Assembly (NCBI GenBank): GCA_011037195.1 | Contig: JAAEAF010005122.1 | Span: forward strand, 57,539-121,538 | DNA length: 64,000 nt | Source: Triatoma infestans | Taxonomy: Eukaryota; Arthropoda; Insecta; Hemiptera; Reduviidae | Direction of reading: 5' to 3' | Shown here: positions 44,722-55,880 of the stretch, piece by piece | Numbering within the stretch: the stretch's first letter is position 1 | Layout of the letters: each line of letters opens with the position of its first letter | Position numbers and translations under genes: made by a program | Notes under the pieces: generated by a model | Seen by the model: only the letters and a program-made list of their open reading frames with translations | The model's database searches: none | What the model was told of the DNA's origin: nothing

Positions 44722-45045
44722 TGTTTATAATGGAATTGTTGAGGAGAGAAATTAGGTTTGATTAAATGAACGAGATATGAAGACACTAATATAATGTAGC
44801 TGTTTACACTAACTGCACTGGACTTTTTAATGAAAATGATAGAATGAATGGTGTGAGTAAAGATATGACACGATGCGACGTATAGTTGTATGGTTGTATC
44901 TGATAGATCTTTTAGATAGATTCCCACTGGCTTATATACACGGGTTCTCCCACTCTAGCCTGCCTAAGTCAGAGAGTAGTCTCTGTTAACCAGAGAGGGC
45001 CTCTCTTCTCTCTGCTCTGGTTGCATTATCTTTGGTACCATTACA
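44722..45045 (-). mobile_element. Family C solo-LTR-like repeat
   Basis: On the minus strand it starts TGTAATGGTACCAAAG and ends CCATTATAAACA. It contains GGCAGGCTAGAGTGGGAGAA, followed by a TATATAAG box. TG...CA ends with matching inverted tips and a TATA box favour an LTR. No 4-6-bp target duplication is seen. ORF 44679-44927 is a shadow. Confidence 0.55.
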
Positions 45046-45499
45046 TGTTTCATATAACTACACTGAAATATTAATTACAGCAGAGGTTTAATAATTATTA
45101 CGTTCTCTGTTACGTTAATACTGTTGGGAAGTATTGTATACGTGAATGAGTAGTACAATATAATCAGAAAATAATGATAATAAATCAGCAAAACAATAAA
45201 GTAGTTAGGATAGAATTAATTAAATTACGAAAGTAAATTTATGTACTCTGTAAAACAACTACAAGATAAAAATTCCAAAATGTCATTCAGATTTTTCATT
45301 AATTTACATACTTTTCGACATAACTAAACTTTTTTTTATTAATAGATAACAAACTTTCCAGCCAATCAAATTCTGAAACAAAATTGAAATTTATATTTTC
45401 ATTTAAATATTTATTTCTCAATTGCGTAAAAAAAAAATCGAAAATCGAATCGACTTGCATACAAAAAATAAAAAATAAAAAACATTTATTAAATTGGTA
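45046..45499. other. AT-rich noncoding stretch
   Basis: No gene recognised. Confidence 0.5.
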
Positions 45500-45700
45500 A
45501 TTCGGTTAGGAGTTTTTTACCCGGGTTCGAATCCAGCTTGCTGCCCTTAGATTTTCTTTTTCTAGGAGCCTCTACAGTTCACTGTCCGGTAATAAGCAGT
45601 AGACTGCAGTTAGAACACCAGAACACTGCTCAGAGGCCCGTGCGGTGTGCCTTGAGAAAGGTCCAGGAGGTATAATCGATCATAAAAAAAAAAAAAAATT
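45500..45700 (+). repeat. tRNA-derived SINE, 5'-truncated, with poly-A tail
   Basis: A consensus box B GGTTCGAATCC at 45524-45534, then the shared body (TTAGATTTTCTTTTTCTAGG, CTCTACAGTTCACTGTCCGG), and a 15-A tail at about 45684. Box A is lost. Confidence 0.75.
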
Positions 45701-46965
45701 GATTTAGATCGAACTTTCAAAATACGAGTAAATATATCAATTAAAAAAAAAAATAATATTCGGATTCGGTAAGCTAAGGGGGCGGGGGTCCAAACTGAAA
45801 TTGACAGAAAAGAATATAGTTACTAAAGGTAATTTTTTATGTTTTATTTTTTAGTTCTTGTGTTCTTGAATTTTTTTTGTTAATTATATCATTCAAGATA
45901 TTATTGTTTTTAATACAAACCAAATATTAAAATGATCAAGTCCCAGCATACAGTTTTGTAGTTAGAAAGTTAAAAAACATTAATCAAATAACATTTCTGG
46001 CACAGTATTAAAATTTGTGTCCACCTATTACCAGAAAGATCGTGTTAAATAGTATCGCGTATTTTTTTATTCTAAACTTCCTACACAGATGCTCTCCTAC
46101 CCCTGTCTTCTATATTATAGACCTAAAATATTTATGTCTACTTTAGAATAGAGAAGCAGACTCATAAAAATGAATAATGTTGTGTATATATTTTGCCTCT
46201 AGTCTAAAATTTAAACTACCATGTTACTATTTGTAAAATAATATTATTATTAATTGCGTCTCCATTGTTATTCTTTTATAATTTTATTCCATTTTTTTAA
46301 TATTCAAACAAATTATTAAGATCGTTTGAATAATACATTGTTATCGGTTTAGCAATTACTTTTCTTTCTTTTTTTTTTAAATAAGACCTCGATGAAATTG
46401 AACAAGTCGCCAAAACTTTTTAATAAAGACAAATGAATAATGTCCCTAATTTTAGAACCGTCTTCTATGAGGCAGCCATATAATGAATCATTAATGGTGT
46501 TTTTTTTAAATAGAAAATGTGCCAAATGCTGTTTAAACTAAACTCTCTGCAGTGGTTAAGTTGTAATCAATGATGGCTGTTTTTTATTCAGTAAAATATG
46601 CATTTTCTAAGAATTGTGTTTACCCCCTACGGTGAGTTACTAAAAGAAACAAAAATAATTCAAAGTAATCATAGAAAGAAGTAAGTTATAAATGAACCCT
46701 TCACTTAGTGAATGTATTAATGAATCAAAGTTATTTTTATGTTATGTTACTAAAGAGTGGACTTATCTAGGCTTCATTGAATCTTTCTCATGGATAGACT
46801 ACACGAGATTGCATGCCTACTATAATATTGATCAGAAGTACTTACAGTCGATGAATATGATTGCCTGTGAGAAAGATATATTGAATTAATTGGCTGATTG
46901 TAGAGAAAAGGAGAAATTAGGGTTTTTTATAATGAGATTTTCATCAGATCAGAGCCAAAGCGAAT
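45701..46965. other. Noncoding stretch
   Basis: No known element. The plus-strand ORF 46692-46889 (65 aa; FLCYVTKEWTYLGFIESFSW) reads like protein but matches no family I know. Confidence 0.45.
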
Positions 46966-46969
46966 TTTA

Positions 46970-47890
46970 AGATCATCATGTATTGTTACATTGGAGTTGG
47001 AATGAGACATCATAGTGTGACAGAGATTTTACATTGAAGGGACAGTTATGAATGAGAAGTGAAATGTTTAGTGCATCTGCAAAAACTTGATGTCCTAGGT
47101 CTAGGACGGTAATAGTTGTACATCAGTATTTAGTTGATTCAAATCAATGGAAAATGTCGAGTCAAATCCCACCACAAGTACACGTGATTTGCTGCAGAAC
47201 TGGCAGTGTCTAAAGATACCGTCTGCCATCTCGAATACTATGTGAAAGGTAAAAAGGAGATATAGGATAGAGTTGCATACACAAACATACAACTTGCAAA
47301 GCAGGCCGCCAGGAGAAAGGATACTTGCCAACTTCTTTAAAAAATCCATTCGATTGCGCTTCTACAAAAGAGTAGTAGATATGTGATGAGAAATGGATTA
47401 GTTGGCGAAATCTAAGAAAGTCGTCAATGGTTGGATTGCGGTCAACGACATTTTCGATGCAATTGACTAAAAATCGATATTGTGCATTTTCTAGAATTAT
47501 GAAGCAGTAATTCATCACGAATTCGTTCTCGATGGACTTTCCATGAGTTCCGACCTTTACTGCCAACAATTAGATGGAATGTACTAAGAAATAAAAAAAT
47601 TGACCAGCATTATCCAGCATTGATTAATCGCAAACAAGTTTTGTTCCAGCAAAACCTCGCAAGATGAGGTTCGGCTTATTTCCTGTCAGACTAAAGAACT
47701 TCTCCCAAACTTATAGTTCAGACTTAGCTCCATCTGATTACTATTTGTTTCGGTGCATGGCACACTTTCTTAGCGAGAGAAAATGTAATAACTTCACCGA
47801 AGTTGATACTGGAGTGAAGAGTTTATTGATTGGCAGAAAAATGACTTGCAACAGTCAATCACATCGGCTGTATTTTGAATATTAACAAAA
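46970..47890 (+). pseudogene. mariner-type transposase pseudogene, second lineage
   Basis: Across several frames the plus strand reads IHKHTTCKAGRQEKGYL (about 47270), CDEKWISWRNLRKSSM (47385, first catalytic D), MQLTKNRYCAFSRIM, PALINRKQVLFQQNLA (about 47610), then SSDLAPSDYYLF (47720, third D) and FLSERKCNNFTE. These fit a mariner transposase from mid-protein to near the C-terminus. The second aspartate is replaced (FQQNLA for F..DNAR). The wording differs from the 43-kb element, so this is a separate lineage, perhaps irritans-like. No terminal repeats were found. The minus-strand ORFs 47101-47349 and 47210-47569 are shadows. Confidence 0.75.
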
Positions 47891-48469
47891 ACCTTTATAA
47901 AAGCTAATAAAGGAAAAAATTTATTTTTAATTGAAAAACGTTCATTTTTTACTCCAGTAAATTAAAAAAAAAAAAAAATTGAAATTAACAAATTAGACTA
48001 AATTAGAGTTTGTTTACATATAGTTACGTTATGTTGCAATCTACGTGCTTTTGTTTTTTTGTCCAAACGCAGCATGCTGTGTAAAAGAAATTGTATTTCT
48101 AAATTTAATACAACAAATATCAGTGAAACTTCCAAAAAAAAAACCATTCATTTAAAAAATATTAAAAAATAAATTAGACATCTAATTGCTATGTTTTAAA
48201 TTTTATGAGGCATTTAAATTTTAAAAAAAGTATACATAATAATAATTGTCAAGAAATCAAAAGATACAAACAAGGCTACTAGGTCGGCCTATTAGTATTT
48301 AATGATTTGCTTGACCGTTAGAAAAGCAATTTCGATAATTTCAGCCATGAAATTATTGAAATAAAATAATCGTGACCTGGGACATTTGGCTTCATGATGT
48401 TTTAGGGAAAAAAAAAGAGAAAAGAGAAGCAGCGCTTTATCTTTTATATATATATATTTTTTTAATTAT
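47891..48469. other. Noncoding stretch
   Basis: No gene recognised. Confidence 0.5.
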
Positions 48470-48870
48470 TTTCTCTTAAAGTTGTGAGAAGAGTAATCTA
48501 GATTTCAGACTCTTGGATACTTAGCGAATGTTTAAACTTCCTTTAAATTCTTTGGACAGTCCAGGTATTCCTATATGTTTTAATGAATTTCATCTATTTT
48601 TCTTATAAAGGCCCTCAGAAAGGTCTTTCACTTTTATTTGGAATATTTATCCAAAAATGTTTAAGGTCTATTTAAACTATGATCTGAGATTTCCCTTTTA
48701 AAGGGATATTTAAAAAAAAAACTGTTAGGTTCCACCGCCTGTATGATCGTAAGAACGATTCAGTATTTTATAAAAATTTCAATTTTGAAGAAAATTTCTT
48801 AACTGGATTTTTTTTTTTTTGAGAAATCAGTGAAAGAAAGCTGTAAAGCGTCTCACTTCAGTTTTTGCCA
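48470..48870 (+). repeat. Family A, diverged fragment
   Basis: TTTTCTCTTAAAGTTGTGAG, a GGTTCCACCGCCTGTATGAT block and AGTGAAAGAAAGCTGTAAAG (end block) are recognisable. Much of the middle is missing. Confidence 0.5.
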
Positions 48871-49485
48871 GAATTTTTTATTATTTTATATTTTTTTTTT
48901 TTTAAGCGAAGTTCCAATCAAAGTAACAAGTTTTAGCAAAATACATTATTTTATGTAAATAAGAGCTATCTTAATGAATAAATCTAAATTATATTAGCCA
49001 GTGTACTATAATTAAGTATAAAGTTGCCGCTGGTGTTGAAAGTTGTCTTGGTTTATGATATGGTCGTTCTGTTTATTTATTTATTTATTTTTTTTTTTAT
49101 TAAGAGCTAGTTGGAGCTCTTAATTCCTCACTACATGATATGCAAGGTTGATCATAGGGAAATTAAATGAACAGAATTTATTAGAAACTGTTATAGCAAC
49201 ATGTCGATGAGTATCCACTTGTACGTATATTCTTAACCTTTTCAAAATATTCAACTGAAAAAAACCTTAATTTTTTTTAAACTTGTACATCAATAACATC
49301 ATTTTATTTTACTTTTTTTAATATTTTGAATGTTATCTGAGAATCTAAGAAGAAACACATCTTGCTGGTTCAGTTTCATAATTCAAACTAACGGCCAAAA
49401 TAGTTATTATGGAACAACAAATTTGGCAGTGAGAATAGACAGAAAAAGAAAATCACGACGAAATATTCATAGAACAACAAATTTA
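48871..49485. other. AT-rich noncoding stretch
   Basis: No gene. ORF 49330-49581 runs into the SINE and is chimeric. Confidence 0.5.
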
Positions 49486-49725
49486 GGGAAGAGATTAGCT
49501 CAGTGGTTAGCGCATTGGACTCCCACGCGGAGGTCCCGGGTTCGAGGCCAGCTGGCTATCCTTAGATTTTTCTCTTCCTAGTGGACTCTACAGCTCACTG
49601 TCCAGTGATGGACATTGTTGCCTATAACGTGAGAACACTGTCCGAAAGTCGGCAGTGCATTGAGAAGGCTCAATGTTGACATTAAATGTTGACGCGCCTT
49701 GAATTTAAAAAACAAAAAATTAATA
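49486..49725 (+). repeat. tRNA-derived SINE, best-preserved copy
   Basis: A tRNA-like head with box A TAGCTCAGTGG (49497-49507) and box B GGTTCGAGGCC (49539-49549), which are Pol III internal promoter elements. It is followed by a body (TAGATTTTTCTCTTCCTAGT, CTCTACAGCTCACTGTCCAG, TGAGAACACTGTCCGAAAG) shared with 45500 and 40600, and an A-rich end. The head does not close into a full tRNA, and the body attached to it shows that this is a SINE. Confidence 0.85.
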
Positions 49726-50021
49726 ATGAGACAAATATATAATTTCACGACAAAAAATAAAATATAGCGGCAAAAATAGTATTTAAATAAACGACAAAAC
49801 ATATAATTTTAACGATATCGCATTCGTACTTTATATTACATATAATTAGGTAATGTTGTCACGTGTATTTTAGTTGCTTTTATTGTGCATTTTTGTTAAC
49901 ATAATACTGATAATAGTGAAAGTGAATTTTGAATACAACAAATATATATGTTTTACAATTTTGACGAAGTAGTTCAAAATTGAATTTAGTTTTCTTTAAT
50001 TCTAGTCTGTGATACAATTCT
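49726..50021. other. Noncoding spacer
   Basis: Nothing recognised. Confidence 0.45.
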
Positions 50022-50290
50022 TTAATGGTTGTGAGAAGGAGAGAGAGAGAGCGAATTAGAAAGAATGTATTTAGGAAAATAGAAATAAACTAGATGATAT
50101 GCTGAACACTGTATAATGAATAGAACACACAAACTGCAAGGACTATACAGTAAAATAGAAGTTAGGTATCGAGAGAAATATAAAGAGACAGACTGGCTGA
50201 TAAGAAGGTATTAGATAGGCTGCTGACTGGTTGTACTGCTGTAAAACGGTCGTAAACTGTTGTAATATCACTCTATTTACTTATACATAA
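50022..50290 (-). mobile_element. Family C LTR-like fragment adjoining a LINE
   Basis: Matches the 3' two-thirds of the unit at 7494-7841 and the copy at 29300. On its right it joins the broken end of the RTE-like LINE. At the other end of that LINE (52505-52515) the strand reads TGTAATGGGAACC, like the start of family C. This suggests that the LINE inserted within a family C copy, with loss of DNA, or that the ends were exchanged. Confidence 0.5.
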
Positions 50291-50770
50291 AGTTGCCTGC
50301 TTGAAGTCTATGAAGATGTGATGTAGATCTATGTTATACTCATAACACTTTTCGTGCATTGTTCTCAGGGCAAAAATGTGATCCGACGTTGATCGATTTC
50401 GGCGAAAACCAGGCTGATAATCGCCCAATATCCTGTCTGAACACTGGGTTAACCGTTTAGCAGTCAATTTTGCCATCACCTTATATACAACGGGCAGCAA
50501 CCGTATGCCACTATAATTTTCACAACAGGTTCTATCTCCTTTCTTAAAAAGCGGACATATTATTGCCACTGACCATTCGTCCGGCATCCTTTCCTTGATC
50601 CATATATCCAGTATTAGATCATACAACTTATCCCAGAGTGCTTCAACTCCTAGTTTTAATAGTTCCGCTACTACCCCATCAATACCTGCTGCTTTATTGT
50701 TTTTTAAGGACATAATTATTTCCAATATCTCTTCTTTCTCTGGATAATCGACGAAATCCTCATTTAATCT
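50291..50770 (-). pseudogene. RTE-like LINE reverse transcriptase, N-terminal part only
   Basis: After the frame shift the reading is DFVDYPEKEEILEIIMSLKN, NKAAGIDGVVAELLKLG, PLFKKGDRTCCENYSGIRLL, KRLTQCSDRILGDYQPGFRR and RSTSDHIFALRTMHEKCYEY, ending FIDFKQA at about 50301. These are RT blocks 0 to 3. The YXDD-bearing block 5 and everything after it is missing. The trailing TLCISK is flanking DNA. Because LINEs normally lose their 5' end, loss of the 3' end points to a later deletion or recombination. Confidence 0.85.
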
Positions 50771-52146
50771 ACCGCTCTCTCCCTTGGTGTTTCGCCTAGT
50801 TCTAAAACTTTATCACGCATATTCAATAATTCGTCGAAATACTCGGCCCATCTATTTCTTACTTGCGGTGCCCCTCCTATGAATGCTCCGTCCTTTCCTC
50901 TACAAAAATCCACATATGGCTGAAATCCTTTTTTCTCTGCTTTCAATGCAGCATAAAACTCTTTTACTCTATTATAATCTCCATCCTCCTCCATCCTCTT
51001 TATCTTCAATTGTTCGAATTCTCTCTTTTTCCTTCGACTTATTTTGTTAGCCTCTTTTCTTTTTTTCTTATATTCCTCAACATTTGATCTTGTAGCTCTA
51101 ATCATCATGATCATTCTAGCTTTTTTCCTCTCTTCCAATTTATTCTTACTTTCTTCATCGAACCAGCCATTTCTTTTAACCTTTCCCTCTTTTCCTACGG
51201 CATTCTGCACGGATGCGACAATAGCTTTCTTGATAAATTTCCATTTTTGATTTATACCATCTCCTTCCACCGATTCTAGGCCTTTCGTATCTCCTAAATT
51301 CTTACTCAGTTCCGTTTGATAATCTACCTTGCTTTTACTATCTATTTTTAATTTGGTTAAATTCCACTTATCTATTTTCTCAACTTTCTGTTGCTTAAAT
51401 TTTGAAATTCGCTGCTTATATTTAATTCGCACCAAATTATGGTCTGAATCACAATCTGCCCCTTTGCACCTTCTCACGTCATATATATCCGAAGCGTGCC
51501 TTATATCAATCATTACATGATCAATTTGATTTTTTGTTAATCCGTCCGGTGACGTCCAGGTTTCCTTATGGATGTCTTTGTGAGAGAATTGTGTACTGCT
51601 TGCACTCAAATTTTTTGCAATAGCAAAATCAATAAGCCTAATTCCATTTTCACTGCTTTGCTTGTGCAAGCTATTTCGGCCTAGAAATGGTCTATAGCAT
51701 TCTTCCTGGCCCAACTTCGCATTGAAATCCCCTAATACTATTTTAACATCATTTTTTGGGAGGCCGTCATACAGCATCTCAAGCTCTCCGTAGAATGGGT
51801 CCTTCACATCTTCATCCTTCTCTTCAGTCGGAGCATGCACATTTATCAAGGAAATATTAAAAAATCTATACCTCATTCTTAGAATAGAAATACTTTCGTT
51901 ATAGTTTTGAAAATTCATCACCATAGACTTAACTTTATTGCTTATGACAAATCCTGTGCCGAAATTTCCATTAATGCCAGCGCCATGAAAAATTATATAA
52001 TTTCCCGTTTTGAATATTCCCTTATCCTTCCACCTAACTTCCTGAAGAGCTGCGACAGCAATGTCATACCTCTCCAACTGATCTATCACTTTTCTCAATG
52101 CCCCAGGTTTACTTAGACTTCGTACATTCCAAGTTGCTAACCATGT
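50764..52146 (-). CDS. RTE-like LINE apurinic endonuclease and linker, long open frame
   Basis: The frame is open for about 460 codons, from TWLATWNVRSLSKPGALRKV (52146) to a stop at 50764. It continues a little further upstream in frame, so no start is certain. Residues 1-230 form the endonuclease/exonuclease/phosphatase fold: the N in WNVRSL, E in ALQEVRW, GTGFVI, NVHAPT, D and N in VLGDFNAKLG, and the closing SDHNLV are all present, so the nuclease could be active. Residues 280-400 are a K/E-rich linker likely to form coiled helices (KNKLEERKKARMIMM). It is separated from the RT part (50725-50291) by a one-base frame shift near 50767. It is the longest ORF in the window. It nicks target DNA for retrotransposition and is not a host gene. 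Confidence 0.85.
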   Translation of the reverse strand, partial: TWLATWNVRSLSKPGALRKVIDQLERYDIAVAALQEVRWKDKGIFKTGNYIIFHGAGINGNFGTGFVISNKVKSMVMNFQNYNESISILRMRYRFFNISLINVHAPTEEKDEDVKDPFYGELEMLYDGLPKNDVKIVLGDFNAKLGQEECYRPFLGRNSLHKQSSENGIRLIDFAIAKNLSASSTQFSHKDIHKETWTSPDGLTKNQIDHVMIDIRHASDIYDVRRCKGADCDSDHNLVRIKYKQRISKFKQQKVEKIDKWNLTKLKIDSKSKVDYQTELSKNLGDTKGLESVEGDGINQKWKFIKKAIVASVQNAVGKEGKVKRNGWFDEESKNKLEERKKARMIMMIRATRSNVEEYKKKRKEANKISRRKKREFEQLKIKRMEEDGDYNRVKEFYAALKAEKKGFQPYVDFCRGKDGAFIGGAPQVRNRWAEYFDELLNMRDKVLELGETPRERAVD

Positions 52147-52515
52147 GTAGTTTCCAGATCCTCGCCTATGTCGTACCTTTTTAGACGTCCTATGATTACT
52201 TTTTGGTTTCTCAACATACTAGTTTATTTACAAGGTTGGGTTGTTAGCCCCACGTTCTCAACCTCCACATCCTTGGAGGACCAGGGATTTTTGGGGTTTA
52301 CTCCCCAAAAAACTTAGGGGCGGGTAACCCTAAGGTGTGTACTGTTAATGCCCTTGAGTATTGTGCGAATGGAGTTGAGTATTGTGTAGTGTTTGGTGTA
52401 CTGTTCTGGTGCTTGCGCCTAGAGTACTGAGCTGTGGTAACCCGGGGGGGTCACTACTCCCCAAGTGGTTGTACGCGTCAACCACCCCTTGCGGGGAATT
52501 CGGTTCCCATTACAA

Positions 52516-53394
52516 TTCCTAAATTATAAAAGAAAATTGAAATCTAAATTATTTTAATAATATATGTATAATATTAACAAAATAGAAATTTAATAAATTT
52601 TATTATATTTGCCAAAGAATTATCATTTTTATTGATTAAAACGACTTTTAGACTTTAATTGACTTTATTTTTTTAAACACATATTTTTAGATTATTTTGC
52701 CAAAAGAGAACGAGAGAGTGAAACAATAAAGACCAGCCACCTGATCGCCATATTATTATTTATTGTTTAATAATGTGAAAAACTGATAGAAAATACAGCT
52801 AAATCTAAGAATTACATTGATAGCAATAAATTAAAAGTCAATTTTTCCGTGCGTACAATGTAATTTGCTGCAGTATCAATTATTGCCAATAAAAACACTT
52901 AATTTGTCGTGGTGCTAAGTATATATTTTGTCGTTAAATGCGATATTTTTGTCGTGCTAAATATGCCGTTTTTATGGCCGTATTTTATGGTACAGTTTAA
53001 TATTCCCCATTTCAAATTTTATAAAATCTAGATTTATCTTTTTTTTTTATCCAAAATTAGAGTGAAGATGATATTATAAGTGTTTTGAAGTAACGCATTG
53101 GAATCAAAAACAATACAAAAAGAAAAATCTGCTGTCAAATTAGTATAGCAACTATCTTTTACTATAACTTCCACTATCTTTCTAATTAGATTCCAAAGAA
53201 ATTGAAGAAAGAATACTGTACTCGTAAACTCAATTCTCTATAACCTAAGAGATCTAAGGAGTCTAAAAGAATCTGTGGATAAAGTGTCCAATGTGTAAGT
53301 GTGATTGATTCTGTGTGTGTTTGGTAGAGATCTGTTGTGTAGAAGCTAAACGTAAAAAGTTCCACACAATTATGTGTATTGTGTGTGCGTAGTT
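52516..53394. other. AT-rich noncoding stretch
   Basis: No gene recognised. Confidence 0.5.
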
Positions 53395-53470
53395 CGTATT
53401 ATTACACCGAGATACCTGCGGAATACCGTGTAATTCCTGAAGAAGTGGCTGGTCCTCTTTCTTCTATGGG
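53395..53470 (-). repeat. Family F fragment
   Basis: The reverse complement reads GACCAGCCACTTCTTCAGGA and CCGCAGGTATCTCGG, like 4575-4660 and 24940-25010. Confidence 0.4.
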
Positions 53471-55164
53471 GGAGAATTTGCTAAAAAGAGGTAATATCTT
53501 GTGGGAAGCTGAAATCTGATGTGAACAAAATACATTTTCTTAGTAAAATAATTTCCAAAGGGCTCAATCGCTGAACTAATAATATTGTATATCTATTCAA
53601 GTTTTGTTGATTGGCTTTCCAATCTCAAGATGGCGTGTTTTTGATTAATAATAATGTAATGATTTGCAAAACATAATAATCTATTATGAAAAATTATTGA
53701 TTCTCTTCTTTTTGCTTTTTTTACACAAAAAATAAATATTTAAATATATAATACACTTAAAAATAAAACAATAAACATAAAAATTATTCAAACAGAATAA
53801 ACACACACCTATAATTAAAGGCGTCAGAAATCAGATAAAAGCCTTCAAATGGTTTAATTAACGTCAATCTCTTAAATCTTCAACTCCGCCAACTTTTATT
53901 CCTTTCTCTCTCTCTCTCTCTCTCTCTTATTTTTTTTCTTTTCATCACCGAGAAAAATCAAGAACACCACCTTGGGAATTTATTTTTAATTTTTATTTGG
54001 TATTTTAATCTTAAATGGTGGAACGTGACCCGAGTTATTTTTTTTGTTTCTTTTTCAGTATTTAAAAACAACATCAAGATAATATGTACCATTTTGTTTT
54101 GTTTTGTTTTTTAATTATAAATTTAAGCCTGTTTTTAAGATCGTTTATTGAATTAAATAATTAATTAAAGAATAATATGCGTATTATTAAATAATATTAA
54201 AGTTAATTTTAATTTTTGAAACATCTTTTTAATAGTTGCAAAAAAATTTGTTAAGGATTGCTGACCAAGGAAAAGATGGTCGGAAGATGTGGAGGAAGGA
54301 ATGATGGGTAGAGGCCTACAGCATGGTGACTGGGAAGGCAGAGATTTTTGGCGGAAAAATGTCTTGGGTATCGGCATATGATATTTATTGCTAAGCCGAA
54401 AAATATATATAAAAAAAAAGACGGTTGAATATTGTGAATATGCTTACTTATTGAAAATTAAACTCTCATAACAAATGAACCAGAAAATCTGGAAATAAAG
54501 AATGTAAGTGAAATCAATTAAAATTTACAGAATGCTTACTATTCTCTTCTCAGTTTCTGTATTAACTGCGGATTTACAGAAATATGCTCGTAACATTTGA
54601 AAACTTTACGGCAATTACGAAAAGTAAACTCTCAGATTACACTATCGTAAACTCCCAGATTAATAAAAGAAAGTAAATTGATAGAAATTTCTTTAATTTT
54701 TGCACTTATATTTCTAATGTTTGTTGAATACTTTGAAATCAATGGCTAGAACTTAGCCAGTTTTCGAGTTTTTGCTTAAAATATCTTAAATAAAACCAGT
54801 AATATAAAAAAATATAAACTTTGAGTATTGGAATTTTAGTGAATCCTGAAAATTTAAATTTAACAATTTACTTATTATTATTCAACTAAAACCAGGAGAC
54901 AGTCTCAGTTAGACAGACCATGCTATAGAAATAACTTAAATACTTTGGCAGTCTACCGACTGCTAATTGTAGCTTTCCCGTAAACTCTCATAAAATTTAA
55001 TGACATTAAAAATAAACATATTGCATCAGTGGGAGAAATAGTATAACTAAGAACCGGGTGGGTATGCATTTAAAGTGAAAACAAATTACATGTACATCTC
55101 AATTTATTTGTACAAAAGAAAAAACCTTAAATCATATTATCATTTCTCTGATTTTGCTTATTTT
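53471..55164. other. AT-rich noncoding stretch with CT microsatellite
   Basis: A (CT)n tract lies at about 53907-53928. A plus-strand piece at 54290-54370 (RGLQHGDWEGRDFW) might be a LINE or transposase scrap but is too short to call. No gene. Confidence 0.45.
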
Positions 55165-55713
55165 TATTTCCTCTTACTATTGCGTTCATGTCACATTTTT
55201 AAAATTGAGTGTTCATAGGAAATACATATTTTGATGTCCCCTGAAAATGAAAAAAAAATGTTTTTAGCAATAGTGTATATATGTGAAGGAAAATTTGCAA
55301 GAATCTTAAACACAATGGGAATTTACGACTTTACAGAACGTTTTGGTTACAGTTTTCTCGCAGTGTTCTCGAAAATGACTCCAATGATTTTCTTTAAACT
55401 TCGTATACTCTACCACCTTAAAAAAATGCCTGTCATGAAGTATTTTTGAAGAAAAATTTATTTTAGTGGTTTCCAAGAAATATGACATTAAATTTCTAAT
55501 ATGATTTAGGGTTGGCTCAGTGTTAGTGTCGCTGTCTTTTGGACTATAGTGTAATTTCTTCAACTACAACTACTACACCCTTTCGCCTCTATATTTATGT
55601 TAGGCAAATGAATAAAATATGTAATTTTATAGAAATTTTGTCAGTTTTGTGATTGTACTATCTGTAGTAAGAGAAATTTATGTGAGTGTTTTACACCAGA
55701 TTTTTTTTTTTTA
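55165..55713 (+). repeat. Family A repeat
   Basis: TTCCTCTTACTATTGCGTTC, GAAATACATATTTTGATGTC, TTACGACTTTACAGAACG, GTTGGCTCAGTGTTAGTGTC, TGGACTATAGTGTAATTTC and GTGAGTGTTTTACACCAGA are in order. The 72-aa and 85-aa ORFs within are shadows. Confidence 0.75.
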
Positions 55714-55733
55714 TTCGACAATAATAAATTAAT

Positions 55734-55880
55734 ATCTGGTATTTTATCCGTCATCTTGGTGAATTTGCTCTGACGGTGGGTGAAAATCGGAAACCGGTCA
55801 GGAACATAATCAATATGCATGCTACGACGGATAAAATACCAGATGTTATCCAACATTGTGGACCCATCCTCATGTTCAAC
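55734..55880 (+). repeat. Family G repeat with closing stem and hammerhead-like core
   Basis: ATCTGGTATTTTATCCGTC (55734-55752) is the perfect 19-base reverse complement of 55826-55844, closing a 111-nt hairpin. Inside, the core 55770-55799 reads CTGACGG, GGGT...ATCG, GAAA, CCGGTC. The A9 position is G, as in the 13.6-kb copy. GAATTTGCTCTG and GAAACCGGTC also occur in family B arms. Confidence 0.65.

Larger units (their letters stand above)
50291..52515 (-). mobile_element. RTE-like non-LTR retrotransposon, 3'-truncated
   Basis: On the minus strand: a GC-richer 5' leader (about 52505-52230; GGGAACCGAATTCCCCGC), an apurinic endonuclease domain, a charged linker and the first part of a reverse transcriptase. 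The sequence stops abruptly after FIDFKQA, before the RT catalytic YXDD, RNA-binding end and 3' UTR. The endonuclease style (WNVRSL, LQEVRW, GDFNAKLG, SDHNLV) and the RT wording (KAAGIDG, FKKGDR, YQPGFR) resemble RTE-clade elements often annotated as craniofacial development protein 2-like. The clade call is by resemblance only. Confidence 0.8.

Noticed and set aside
49486..49560. tRNA gene
   Set aside because: Box A and box B are good, but the acceptor ends do not pair and the head continues into a body shared with other SINE copies.
53435..53465. CTGAAGAAGTGGCTGG as a hammerhead
   Set aside because: No GAAA partner. It belongs to family F.
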